Shown here in pieces: positions 34,198 through 43,063 of a stretch of 64,000 bases of DNA; position 1 is the stretch's first letter, and each line of letters begins with the position of its first letter. The notes beneath the pieces are model-generated. The model did no database searches, had not been told where the DNA came from, and saw only the letters and a list, made by a program, of their open reading frames with translations. The stretch is from Streptomyces tendae (GTDB taxonomy: Bacteria > Actinomycetota > Actinomycetes > Streptomycetales > Streptomycetaceae). Position numbers and translations under genes: made by a program. The stretch spans positions 6,836,069 through 6,900,068 of the forward strand of contig NZ_CP043959.1 of the NCBI RefSeq assembly GCF_008632955.1, given 5' to 3'.

Positions 34198-35319
34198 ATG
34201 AGCCTGACCCTGAGGACCATCAGTCGCGAGCAGCATCTGGCGTACATCCAGAGCCTGCCGTCGGCGAGCCACATGCAGGTCCCGGCCTGGGCAGACGTCA
34301 AGGCGGAATGGCGCGCTGAGAACCTCGGTTGGTTCGACGACCGCACCGGCGAGATGGTCGGTGCCGGTCTGGTCCTCTACCGTCAGCTGCCCAAGATCAA
34401 GCGCTATCTCGCCTACCTGCCCGAGGGCCCGGTCATCAACTGGTTCGCGCCGAATCTGCAGGAGTGGATCGAGCCGATGCTCGCCCACCTGAAGCAGCAG
34501 GGCGCCTTCTCCGTGAAGATGGGCCCGCCGGTGATCATCCGGCGCTGGGAGGCCGCCACCATCAAGCGCGGCATCCAGGACCAGGACGTCAAGCGTCTGC
34601 GTGATCTGGAGGCCGACTTCATCGAGCCCCGCGCCTTCGAGGTCGCGGACAAGCTGCGCCGTATGGGATGGCAGCAGGGTGAGGACGGCGGCGCCGGCTT
34701 CGGCGACGTCCAGCCGCGCTACGTCTACCAGGTGCCGCTGGCCAACCGCTCGCTGGAAGAGGTCCACAAGAACTTCAACCAGCTGTGGCGCCGCAACATC
34801 AAGAAGGCGGAGAAGGCCGGCGTCGAGGTCGTCCAGGGCGGTTACGAGGACCTGGCCGAGTGGCAGCGGCTGTACGAGATCACGGCCGTGCGCGACCACT
34901 TCCGGCCGCGCCCCCTGTCGTACTTCCAGCGCATGTGGACGGCCCTCAACACCGAGGACCCCAACCGCATGAGGCTGTACTTCGCCCGGCACAACGGCGT
35001 GAACCTGTCCGCGGCGACGATGCTGATCGTCGGCGGGCACGTCTGGTACTCCTACGGAGCCTCCGACAACATCGGCCGCGAGGTCCGGCCCTCGAACGCG
35101 ATGCAGTGGCGGATGCTGCGCGACGCCTACGCGCTCGGCGCCACCGTGTACGACCTGCGCGGCATCTCCGACTCGCTGGACGAGACGGACCACCTCTTCG
35201 GTCTGATCCAGTTCAAGGTGGGCACCGGCGGCCAGGCGGCCGAGTACCTCGGCGAGTGGGACTTCCCGCTGAACAAACTGCTCCACAAGGCACTCGACAT
35301 GTACATGTCGCGCCGCTGA
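34198..35319 (+). CDS. femX: FemABX-family peptidyltransferase (lipid II glycine transfer)
   Basis: FemX enzymes use Gly-tRNA to add the first amino acid of the interpeptide bridge to the peptidoglycan precursor; Streptomyces coelicolor FemX does this and is essential. The 373-aa product is a complete FemABX protein with two GNAT-like subdomains and conserved blocks such as WRRNIKKAEKAGVEV, RDHFRPRPLSYFQRMW and YDLRGISDSLDETDHLFGLIQFKVG. It is followed 100 nt later by the racemase-like gene, close to other cell-wall genes. Confidence 0.95.
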   Translation: MSLTLRTISREQHLAYIQSLPSASHMQVPAWADVKAEWRAENLGWFDDRTGEMVGAGLVLYRQLPKIKRYLAYLPEGPVINWFAPNLQEWIEPMLAHLKQQGAFSVKMGPPVIIRRWEAATIKRGIQDQDVKRLRDLEADFIEPRAFEVADKLRRMGWQQGEDGGAGFGDVQPRYVYQVPLANRSLEEVHKNFNQLWRRNIKKAEKAGVEVVQGGYEDLAEWQRLYEITAVRDHFRPRPLSYFQRMWTALNTEDPNRMRLYFARHNGVNLSAATMLIVGGHVWYSYGASDNIGREVRPSNAMQWRMLRDAYALGATVYDLRGISDSLDETDHLFGLIQFKVGTGGQAAEYLGEWDFPLNKLLHKALDMYMSRR

Positions 35320-35419
35320 CACGCGCTTCTCCGCGGTCTTCGTCTTCGTAGCCCGACGGCTTCGTCGCCTCCCATACCTTTGATACACCGCAGCCACGAG
35401 AAAGGTTCCAGGTCCGGCC

Positions 35420-36451
35420 ATGGCGCTCACGCTCTACGTCGACACCGCGCGCTGGCGGGCGCATCACAAGCACGTGCAGGAGCAGTTCCCGGGACTGGTC
35501 CCCGTCTGCAAGGGCAACGGCTACGGCTTCGGCCACGAGCGGCTCGCCGAGGAGGCCACTCGGATGGGCTCGGACGTCCTGGCCGTCGGCACGACGTACG
35601 AGGCCGCCCGGATCAAGGACTGGTTCGGCGGTGACCTGCTGGTGCTGACGCCGTACCGCCGCGGCGAGGAGCCGGTGCCGCTGCCCGACCGGGTGATCCG
35701 CTCGGTGTCGTCGGTGGACGGCGTGTACGGCCTGGTCGGTGCGCGCGTCGTCATCGAGGTCATGTCGTCGATGAAGCGGCACGGCATCAGCGAGCAGGAC
35801 CTGCCCCAGCTGCACGCCGCGATAGAGAACGTCCGGCTGGAGGGTTTCGCCATCCACCTCCCGCTGGACCGCACCGACGGCTCCGACGCCGTCGAGGAGG
35901 TCATCGGCTGGATGGACCGCCTGCGGGCGGCCCGCCTGCCGCTGCACACGATGTTCGTGAGCCACCTCAAGGCCGACGAGCTCGCGCGTCTTCAGCAGCA
36001 GTTCCCGCAGACCCGTTTCCGCGCACGGATCGGTACCCGGCTCTGGCTGGGGGACCACGAGGCCACCGAGTACCGGGGCGCGGTTCTGGACGTCACGCGC
36101 GTCACCAAGGGGGACCGGTTCGGTTACCGCCAGCAGAAGGCCGCCTCCGACGGCTACCTGGTGGTCGTGGCGGGCGGAACGTCCCACGGGGTCGGGCTGG
36201 AGGCCCCCAAGGCCCTGCACGGCGTCATGCCGCGCGCCAAGGGCGTGGCCCGCGCGGGCCTCGCCACGGTCAACCGGAACCTGTCGCCGTTCGTGTGGGG
36301 CGGTAAGCAGCGCTGGTTCGCCGAGCCGCCGCACATGCAGGTGTCCATCCTGTTCGTGCCGGCCGACGCGCCGGAGCCCAGGGTCGGCGAGGAGCTGGTG
36401 GCCCATCTGCGGCACACCACCACGCAGTTCGACCGGCTCGTCGACCGCTGA
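35420..36451 (+). CDS. Alanine-racemase-like fold-type III PLP protein
   Basis: The 343-aa protein resembles the N-terminal barrel of alanine racemase. The PLP lysine is present (Lys31 in VPVCKGNGYGFGH, where Alr has VVKADAYGHG), with a shortened C-terminal region. It follows femX, so a role in cell-wall amino-acid supply is tempting but unproven. Full-length Alr is normally longer and lies elsewhere in Streptomyces, so this is a divergent paralogue. ATG 35420 has AGG upstream. Confidence 0.82.
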   Translation: MALTLYVDTARWRAHHKHVQEQFPGLVPVCKGNGYGFGHERLAEEATRMGSDVLAVGTTYEAARIKDWFGGDLLVLTPYRRGEEPVPLPDRVIRSVSSVDGVYGLVGARVVIEVMSSMKRHGISEQDLPQLHAAIENVRLEGFAIHLPLDRTDGSDAVEEVIGWMDRLRAARLPLHTMFVSHLKADELARLQQQFPQTRFRARIGTRLWLGDHEATEYRGAVLDVTRVTKGDRFGYRQQKAASDGYLVVVAGGTSHGVGLEAPKALHGVMPRAKGVARAGLATVNRNLSPFVWGGKQRWFAEPPHMQVSILFVPADAPEPRVGEELVAHLRHTTTQFDRLVDR

Positions 36452-36458
36452 CGACACA

Positions 36459-36500
36459 CACGAAGGGCCGTGCACGGAGTTCCGTGCACGGCCCTTCGTG
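36459..36500. terminator. Terminator between convergent genes
   Basis: Near-perfect 20-bp arms (36459-36478 and 36481-36500) around a 2-base centre give a very strong hairpin, 7 nt after the racemase-like stop and 57 nt before the end of the glycosyltransferase gene. Confidence 0.9.
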
Positions 36501-36557
36501 CGTTCCGGTGGGGGTGCCGGACGGACGCGGCGGAGTGCCCGCGCGGAGTCTGTTCGC

Positions 36558-38057
36558 TCAGAGCGAACCGCCGGTGGCTCCCGTCCGGCCCCACTCGACC
36601 TGAGGGCCCTCGAAGTGGGCCGCGTGCCGCGCCGGGCGGGCCGCGGGACCGAGCACGAACACGTCCTCGGTGCCGTCCAGCACGCCGCCGGACGGGTCGT
36701 CGTCGCCTGAGCTGCGCACCGGGTCGCGCTCCGGCATCAGGATGTCGCGGACGACCATGACGCACAGGTAGAGCGTCCCCAGCAGGTGCACGCCGATGGC
36801 CCAGTGGTAACCGTCGGTGGGCAGGCCCTTGTGGGCGTCCCCGCTGGTCGTGTACGCGAGGTACATCCAGATGCCCAGGAAGTACGCCACCTCGCAGGCC
36901 TGCCAGATCAGGAAGTCCCGCCACTTGGGCCGGGCGAGCGCCGCCAGCGGCACGAGCCACAGCACGTACTGCGGCGAGTAGACCTTGTTGGTGAGGATGA
37001 ACGCGGCGACGATCAGGAAGGCAAGCTGGGCGAAGCGCGGCCGGCGCGGAGCCGTGAGCGCCAGAGCGGCCACTCCCGCACAGCACAACAGCATGAGCAG
37101 CGTCGCGAACGTGTTGACCGTCTCCGTGCTGAGCGGATCGTCGGAGTTCTGCGCCAGGATCAGCCAGAACGACCCGAAGTCGACCCCGCGCTCCTGGCTG
37201 AACGTGTAGAACTTCGACCAGCCCTCGAAGGCGAACAGCATCACCGGAACATTCACGACGAGCCAGGCGACGACGGCCCCGACGAGCGCCGTACCGAACT
37301 GCCGCCAGCGGCCCGCGCGCCAGCACAGCATGAGCAGAGGACCGAGCAGCAGCACGGGATACAGCTTGGCGGCCGTGGCGAGGCCCAGGAGGACCCCGAA
37401 GGCGAGGGACCGGCCCCGCGACCACATCAGCATCGCCGCGGCCGTCAGAGCCACCGCCAGCAGGTCCCAGTTGATGGTGGCCGTGAGTGCGAAGGCCGGA
37501 GCCAGGGCGACGAGCAGGCCGTCCCAGGGCCGCCGGGCGTGCGTCCGCGTCACGCACACGGCGATGACGGCGGCGCAGGCCATCAGCATCCCTGCGTTGA
37601 CCATCCAGTACCACTGCTCCTGGTCCTGGATGCTGCCGCTGCCGGGAGTGAGCCAGGAGGCGACCTCCATGAACACGCCCGTCAGCACCGGGTACTCGAG
37701 GTACTGCATGTCCCCGGGGAGCTGGTCGAAGTACGGCACCAGACCGTCGGCGAAACCACGCCCCTGGTAGAGGTGCGGGATGTCCGAGTAGCAGGCGTGC
37801 GTGTACTGCGAACTGGCACCGAAGAACCACGCCCCGTTGTAGCAGGGCGCCTTCTGCACCAGCCCCAGGGCGAACATGCCGATCGCCACCAGCGCGATCA
37901 CCCGCACCGGGGTCCACCAGGACCTGCCGAGCAGGGCACGGCGCCCGATCGGTCCCCCGATCAGCTCGCTGCCGGACGCCGCGACCCGGTCTTCCTCCGT
38001 CGGCCGCACCGGGTCCGTTTCGTAGGCGCTCGCTTGCGTCGTTTTTCCACTGGGCAT
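36558..38057 (-). CDS. Polytopic glycosyltransferase (GT87-like mannosyltransferase)
   Basis: The 499-aa membrane protein has about 12 helices, an N-terminal extracytoplasmic catalytic loop and acidic residues after the first helix, as in polyprenyl-phosphate-mannose-dependent GT-C enzymes (GT87/DUF2029). Such enzymes build lipomannan or glycan chains outside the membrane. ATG 38057 (MPSGKTTQASAYETD) is the start; the frame can be read further upstream through a parS site and a hairpin (MFHVKH...), but that is not coding. It lies downstream of the PBP gene on the same strand, separated by a terminator. Confidence 0.87.
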   Translation of the reverse strand: MPSGKTTQASAYETDPVRPTEEDRVAASGSELIGGPIGRRALLGRSWWTPVRVIALVAIGMFALGLVQKAPCYNGAWFFGASSQYTHACYSDIPHLYQGRGFADGLVPYFDQLPGDMQYLEYPVLTGVFMEVASWLTPGSGSIQDQEQWYWMVNAGMLMACAAVIAVCVTRTHARRPWDGLLVALAPAFALTATINWDLLAVALTAAAMLMWSRGRSLAFGVLLGLATAAKLYPVLLLGPLLMLCWRAGRWRQFGTALVGAVVAWLVVNVPVMLFAFEGWSKFYTFSQERGVDFGSFWLILAQNSDDPLSTETVNTFATLLMLLCCAGVAALALTAPRRPRFAQLAFLIVAAFILTNKVYSPQYVLWLVPLAALARPKWRDFLIWQACEVAYFLGIWMYLAYTTSGDAHKGLPTDGYHWAIGVHLLGTLYLCVMVVRDILMPERDPVRSSGDDDPSGGVLDGTEDVFVLGPAARPARHAAHFEGPQVEWGRTGATGGSL

Positions 38058-38095
38058 GCCGCACATCCTGCCGTACCAGTCCGGTGATACGCCGA

Positions 38096-38129
38096 GGGCC
38101 GGCGTACCCCGTCGGGGGTACGCCGGCCC
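38096..38129 (-). terminator. Terminator of the PBP gene
   Basis: A perfect 15-bp stem (38096-38110 with 38115-38129) on a 4-nt loop lies 39 nt past the PBP stop and ends 38 nt upstream of the next gene. A parS site lies between the stop codon and the hairpin. Confidence 0.87.
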
Positions 38130-38131
38130 AT

Positions 38132-38145
38132 GTTTCACGTGAAAC
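38132..38145. promoter_or_regulatory. parS: parS site (perfect) between PBP stop and its terminator
   Basis: GTTTCACGTGAAAC, exact match, with one further symmetric base on each side. It is 2 nt from the base of the terminator hairpin. Confidence 0.93.
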
Positions 38146-38168
38146 ACCCAAGTCGGGCGAGGAAAGGC

Positions 38169-40778
38169 TCAGCCGCTGCCGCCTCCGAGGAAGCCGCCGT
38201 TACCGCCGCCCCGGGGGCCTCCCGGATCCTCGGAGTCCGTCGGATCGGGGGACGAGCTCGCGCCTCCGTCGGTGCCTCCGTTGTCGCTGCCACCTGGGCC
38301 GGTCCCGCCGGTCTCCTCGTCCTCGTCCCGGCAACGGAAGTCGAACGGATCGCAGGTCTCGGTCTCCGTGGGCGGCGGCGGGGTGGTCACGGTCTCGGTG
38401 GGCGTCGGAGGCGCCGACGGCGTCTCCTCTTCGGTCTCCGTGACGGAGGGCGACGGCGACGGAGCGCCGATGCCGTCCGCGACCTCGCCGATCTTCTCGG
38501 CCTTGGGGAATCCTGGGTCGGACTCTCCCTTGAGCGCGGCCTTCATGAACTCGGTCCACACCTCGGTGGGGATGTCACCACCGTGGATCGAGTCCTTGCC
38601 CGCCGTGCCGTTCATGGAGAGCAGCTTGTGGCTCTTGGGATCCTCACGGAACATCGCGACCGCGGTCGACAACTGCTGGGTGTAGCCGACGAACCAGGCC
38701 GACTTGTTCTCGTCCGTGGTACCCGTCTTGCCGGCGGCACGCCGACCCAGGTCCTGTGCGTGGTAGCCGGTTCCGTTCTCGATGACGTTCTCGAGCACGT
38801 CGGTCACGTTGTTCGCCACGTTCTCGGGCATCGCCTGCTTGATCCGCGGCTTCTCGAAGCCGGGCAGCTCCGAACCCCGGTGCTTGACAGCGGTCACCGA
38901 GTACGGGTCCGCCTGCTTGCCGGAGGCCGCGAACGTCGCATACGCGTCCGCCATACGGATCGCGCTGGGCGTCGACGTACCGAGCGCGAAGGAGGCGTTC
39001 AGTCCGGCGAAGCTGTCCTTGAGAATGCCGGACTTCTGCGCGACGTCCGCCACCTTCTTCATCCCCACGTCCATGCCGAGCTGCACGAACGGGGTGTTGA
39101 CCGACTGCTCCATCGCCTTCCGCAAGCTGATGAAGCCCCACGGGAACGGGCCCTCGTTCTTCTGCAGGAACGGCGACTGGTCCTTGTTGAGGACGAAGGA
39201 GCCGTCGTTGTTCCGGATCTTCAGGCGGTCGTTGCCGTTGTACTTACTGGCCGGCGAGATCCCCACGCCGTCGGTCTTGTAGGTGCCGTACTGCATCGCG
39301 GCGGCGAGCACGAACGGCTTCCACGTCGATCCGACCGGGATACCCGAGGTGTCCGCGTTGTTGTTGAAGTGGCCGTTCTCGAATCCGGCACCGCCGTACA
39401 GAGCGACGATCGCGCCGTCGTTGGGCTTCACCGTGGCCGCGCCGAACTGGACGTGCTGGTCCAGTTCGCGCTTCGGGTCGATGTTCTCCTTCTCGACCTT
39501 CTTGACGGCCTTGGCCAGCGCCTCGACCTTGTCCTTCTCGAAGGTCGTGTAGATCTGGTAGCCGCCCTGGTCGAACTGCGCCTCCGTGATCTCGGAGTTC
39601 TTCAGAACGTAGCGCTTGGCCGTGTCGACCAGGTAGCTGATCTGGCCGGTCATGCCCTTGGTCGCCTTGCGGCCCTGGGGCTCCGGGTACTTCTTGACCG
39701 CTGTCTTGTACTCGGCGTCCGAGATGCGCTCGTCGGTGTGCATCTGCTCGAGGATCCAGCCCCAGCGTTCCTCGGAGCGCTCGCGGTTGGCCTCGGGCGT
39801 GGCCGAGCTGTCGATGCTCTGGTTGCCGGCCGGGTCGTAGTAGGTCGGGCCCTTGAGCAGGGCCGCGAGGAAGGCGCACTCACTGGGCGTGAGGTCGACC
39901 GCGTCCTTCCCGTAGTAGGTCTGGGCGGCGGCCTGGATGCCGTAGGCGCCGCGGCCGTAGTACGAGGTGTTGAGGTAGCCCTGGAGGATCTCGTCCTTGG
40001 AGAGCTTGGTGCCCACCTTGATCGAGATGAACATCTCCTTGAACTTCCGGGAGAGCGTCTGCTCCTGGGTCAGGTAGGTGTTCTTCACGAACTGCTGGGT
40101 GATTGTGGAACCGCCCTGGGTGTCGCCACCGCGCGCCATGTTGCCGAGCGCTCGGGCGATACCCATGGGGTCGATGCCGGAGTCGGTGTAGAAGCTCTTG
40201 TTCTCGGCCGAGATCACAGCCCACCGCATGGCTTCGGGGATCCGGTCGATGGTGACGTTCTGACGGTTCTGGCCGCTGCCGGTGGCGACCATCTGGGTGC
40301 CGTCTTCCCAGTAGTAGACGTTGTTCTCGGACCGCGCCGCGGCGTTCTCCTCACTGGGGACGCTCACCATCGCGTAACCGATGCCCGCCACGGCGACGAG
40401 ACCGCCGAAGAAGGCGAGGCACAGACCGGACACGAGCTTCCAGGACGGCATCCAGCGGCGCCAGCCGTCCTTGTCGTAGCGCGGATAGTCGATGATCCGC
40501 TTCTTGTCGGGCGGGGCCGCGCGGCCTCGTCCCCGTGCGGGACCCGCTGCGCGGCGGGCCCCTCCCCGCTGTGCCGCGCGCCGCGCCTCGGCGCGGCTGC
40601 CGTACGGACGGGCCTCATCCCCCGCGCCGTGGGCACCCGACCCATAGGCATCGGACGGAGACCCGGTGGCGCCTCGCGGTGCCGCTCGGCGGCCGGAGGA
40701 CGAGCCGGACTGGCCGCGTCGGGCCGCGGCACGTCCGCCTCCCTGCGGCTGCGGCGGTTTGCGACGGTGCTCGCTCAT
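38169..40778 (-). CDS. Class A bifunctional penicillin-binding protein
   Basis: This 869-aa enzyme polymerises and crosslinks peptidoglycan. It has a basic cytoplasmic region of about 115 residues, one helix (115-138), a GT51 glycosyltransferase domain (catalytic Glu192 in AENKSFYTDSG, then GGSTITQQFVKN) and a transpeptidase domain with Ser484 in STWK, SVN at 559-561 and KTGTT at 684-688. After about residue 770 there is a Thr/Pro/Glu-rich extracellular tail ending in glycines. ATG 40778 has GAGGAG upstream. The glycosyltransferase gene follows, beyond a terminator. Confidence 0.96.
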   Translation of the reverse strand: MSEHRRKPPQPQGGGRAAARRGQSGSSSGRRAAPRGATGSPSDAYGSGAHGAGDEARPYGSRAEARRAAQRGGARRAAGPARGRGRAAPPDKKRIIDYPRYDKDGWRRWMPSWKLVSGLCLAFFGGLVAVAGIGYAMVSVPSEENAAARSENNVYYWEDGTQMVATGSGQNRQNVTIDRIPEAMRWAVISAENKSFYTDSGIDPMGIARALGNMARGGDTQGGSTITQQFVKNTYLTQEQTLSRKFKEMFISIKVGTKLSKDEILQGYLNTSYYGRGAYGIQAAAQTYYGKDAVDLTPSECAFLAALLKGPTYYDPAGNQSIDSSATPEANRERSEERWGWILEQMHTDERISDAEYKTAVKKYPEPQGRKATKGMTGQISYLVDTAKRYVLKNSEITEAQFDQGGYQIYTTFEKDKVEALAKAVKKVEKENIDPKRELDQHVQFGAATVKPNDGAIVALYGGAGFENGHFNNNADTSGIPVGSTWKPFVLAAAMQYGTYKTDGVGISPASKYNGNDRLKIRNNDGSFVLNKDQSPFLQKNEGPFPWGFISLRKAMEQSVNTPFVQLGMDVGMKKVADVAQKSGILKDSFAGLNASFALGTSTPSAIRMADAYATFAASGKQADPYSVTAVKHRGSELPGFEKPRIKQAMPENVANNVTDVLENVIENGTGYHAQDLGRRAAGKTGTTDENKSAWFVGYTQQLSTAVAMFREDPKSHKLLSMNGTAGKDSIHGGDIPTEVWTEFMKAALKGESDPGFPKAEKIGEVADGIGAPSPSPSVTETEEETPSAPPTPTETVTTPPPPTETETCDPFDFRCRDEDEETGGTGPGGSDNGGTDGGASSSPDPTDSEDPGGPRGGGNGGFLGGGSG

Positions 40779-41174
40779 CGAACGACTACTCCTCGGGCAG
40801 GCGCACTTCTGCGCGCCTGGAAACGGCGGCTGGTTTCCGGTCCCCCCGAAGTACGGATGCCGCGCTCGGCGCATTCACCCGTACTGCACCGGGGACAGGG
40901 ACGCCCCCAGTCGTCACTCGGTTCCCGGTGGTCTGCATGGCGCACAGACTACGCACCGCCAAAACCCACCGGGTCCAGAAGTTCACCTCAAATCAGGCAA
41001 CTTGCTCGCAACGAAACGGTGATGTGATCCCGTTCACCCTCCCCCCTCTTGTCGCACCCGGAAGGTCGTTCTATCGTCGTGATGTATCGAGTCGATACAT
41101 CAGCGCGACATAAGGGCGGCCACGCGCCGCACACGAGCCCATCGCGGCACGACCGGGGCAGAGGGGAGGCGACG
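40779..41174. promoter_or_regulatory. Divergent promoter region of PBP and padR
   Basis: This 396-bp gap holds no convincing gene. The left part must contain the PBP promoter. On the right the PadR operator palindrome lies 74 nt before the padR start, close to the expected promoter. No other motif was recognised. Confidence 0.5.
41081..41101. promoter_or_regulatory. Likely PadR operator
   Basis: GATGTATCGA at 41081-41090 and TCGATACATC at 41092-41101 form a perfect 10-bp inverted repeat around one base. This is the ATGTATCGA...ATACAT form often bound by PadR-family repressors and lies upstream of padR, consistent with autoregulation and control of ino1. Confidence 0.75.
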
Positions 41175-41858
41175 ATGAGCCGGCGTTCCGGAATCCTCGA
41201 GTTCGCCGTACTCGGCCTGCTCCGCGAATCCCCGATGCACGGGTACGAACTGCGCAAACGACTCAATACGTCACTGGGTGTGTTCCGCGCGTTCAGCTAC
41301 GGGACGCTCTACCCCTGCCTCAAGACGCTGGTCGCCAACGGCTGGTTGATCGAGGAGCCGGGGCACACCACCGAGGACGCCCTCGCCGCTCCGCTCGCGG
41401 GGCGGCGCGCCAAGATCGTCTACCGGCTGACGGCCGAGGGCAAGGAGCACTTCGAACAGCTGCTCGCCCAGACGGGACCGGACGCCTACGAGGACGAGAC
41501 GTTCGCCGCGCGGTTCGCCTTCTTCGGGCAGACGTCGCGCGACGTCCGGATGCGCGTGCTCGAGGGCCGCCGCAGCCGGCTGGAGGAGCGCCTCGAGAAG
41601 ATGCGCGCCTCCCTGGTCCGGACCCGGGAGCGCCTCGACGACTACACGCTTGAGCTCCAGCGCCACGGGATGGAGTCCGTGGAGCGCGAAGTGCGCTGGC
41701 TGAACGAGCTCATCGAGAGCGAGCGGGCCGGACGGGACCTCAAGGGTTCCGCCGCCGGGGGGCCCGCTCAGCAGGACACCACATCTGGAGCGACGGGCGA
41801 CCTGCCCCGGCCGGGGGACGACTCCCGGCCGGATACGCCCGGCGACACCGCCACGTGA
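41175..41858 (+). CDS. PadR-family transcriptional regulator
   Basis: The 227-aa protein has the PadR winged helix in its first 100 residues (ILEFAVLGLLRESPMHGYELRKRLN, then VYRLTAEGKEHFEQLL) and a C-terminal coiled-coil dimerisation region at about 130-195, followed by a disordered Gly/Asp/Pro tail. ATG 41175 has GGGAGG upstream. Its 44-nt spacing to ino1 suggests an operon, and the palindrome upstream suggests self-control. The ligand is unknown. Confidence 0.93.
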   Translation: MSRRSGILEFAVLGLLRESPMHGYELRKRLNTSLGVFRAFSYGTLYPCLKTLVANGWLIEEPGHTTEDALAAPLAGRRAKIVYRLTAEGKEHFEQLLAQTGPDAYEDETFAARFAFFGQTSRDVRMRVLEGRRSRLEERLEKMRASLVRTRERLDDYTLELQRHGMESVEREVRWLNELIESERAGRDLKGSAAGGPAQQDTTSGATGDLPRPGDDSRPDTPGDTAT

Positions 41859-41901
41859 GAGTCCGCAAGGGCCTCACTCGTACACACAGGGAGCAACCGG
41901 A

Positions 41902-42984
41902 ATGGGTTCGGTTCGCGTAGCCATCGTCGGCGTGGGCAACTGCGCCGCATCGCTGGTGCAGGGAGTCGAGTACTACAAGGACGCCGACGCCGGGTCCAAG
42001 GTGCCGGGCCTGATGCACGTCCAGTTCGGCGACTACCACGTCAGCGACGTCGAGTTCGTCGCCGCCTTCGACGTGGACGCCAAGAAGGTCGGTCTCGACC
42101 TCGCGGACGCCATCGGCGCCTCCGAGAACAACACCATCAAGATCTGCGACGTCCCCAACACCGGTGTGACGGTCCAGCGCGGCCACACGCTCGACGGTCT
42201 CGGCAAGTACTACCGGGAGACCATCGAGGAGTCCGCCGAGGAGCCGGTCGACGTCGTGCAGGTCCTCAAGGACAAGCAGGTCGACGTCCTCGTCTGCTAC
42301 CTGCCCGTGGGCTCCGAGGACGCGGCGAAGTTCTACGCCCAGTGCGCCATCGACGCCAAGGTCGCCTTCGTCAACGCCCTCCCGGTCTTCATCGCCGGCA
42401 CCAAGGAGTGGGCGGACAAGTTCACCGAGGCGGGCGTCCCGATCGTCGGTGACGACATCAAGTCGCAGGTCGGTGCCACCATCACGCACCGCGTCATGGC
42501 GAAGCTGTTCGAGGACCGGGGCGTCATCCTGGACCGCACGATGCAGCTGAACGTCGGCGGCAACATGGACTTCAAGAACATGCTCGAGCGTGACCGCCTC
42601 GAGTCCAAGAAGATCTCCAAGACGCAGGCCGTCACCTCGCAGATCCCCGACCGGGACCTCGGCGAGAAGAACGTCCACATCGGCCCGTCCGACTACGTCG
42701 CCTGGCTGGACGACCGCAAGTGGGCCTACGTCCGCCTCGAGGGCCGCGCCTTCGGTGACGTCCCGCTGAACCTGGAGTACAAGCTCGAGGTCTGGGACTC
42801 CCCGAACTCCGCCGGTGTCATCATCGACGCCCTGCGCGCCGCGAAGATCGCCAAGGACCGGGGCATCGGCGGCCCGATCCTCTCGGCGTCCTCGTACTTC
42901 ATGAAGTCGCCGCCGGTGCAGTACTTCGACGACCAGGCCCGGGAGAACGTCGAGAAGTTCATCAAGGGCGAGGTCGAGCGCTAA
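41902..42984 (+). CDS. ino1: Inositol-1(3)-phosphate synthase
   Basis: This NAD-dependent enzyme converts glucose-6-phosphate to inositol phosphate, the first step towards phosphatidylinositol and mycothiol, the main actinobacterial thiol. The 360-aa product begins with the Rossmann motif VAIVGVGNCAASLVQG and has the conserved NVGGNMDFKNM, VHIGPSDYVAWLDD and NLEYKLEVWDSPNSAGV blocks. The length fits the short actinobacterial form. It lies behind padR, and a 12-bp hairpin follows. Confidence 0.96.
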   Translation: MGSVRVAIVGVGNCAASLVQGVEYYKDADAGSKVPGLMHVQFGDYHVSDVEFVAAFDVDAKKVGLDLADAIGASENNTIKICDVPNTGVTVQRGHTLDGLGKYYRETIEESAEEPVDVVQVLKDKQVDVLVCYLPVGSEDAAKFYAQCAIDAKVAFVNALPVFIAGTKEWADKFTEAGVPIVGDDIKSQVGATITHRVMAKLFEDRGVILDRTMQLNVGGNMDFKNMLERDRLESKKISKTQAVTSQIPDRDLGEKNVHIGPSDYVAWLDDRKWAYVRLEGRAFGDVPLNLEYKLEVWDSPNSAGVIIDALRAAKIAKDRGIGGPILSASSYFMKSPPVQYFDDQARENVEKFIKGEVER

Positions 42985-43008
42985 GGCCTCACCCGCTGCG
43001 GGCAGTCG

Positions 43009-43040
43009 AGGGTCTCCGGGTCGTGTGTCCCGGAGACCCT
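43009..43040 (+). terminator. Terminator of padR-ino1
   Basis: A 12-bp stem (43009-43020 with 43029-43040) on an 8-nt loop, 24 nt after the ino1 stop, followed by CTTC. Confidence 0.82.
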
Positions 43041-43063
43041 CTTCATATGTGAGGCTGTGCCCC

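Noticed and set aside
38130..41027. Long plus-strand open frame opposite the PBP gene
   Set aside because: It is the antisense shadow of a clear class A PBP in a high-GC genome; composition is low-complexity Val/Gly/Arg and it has no recognisable domain.
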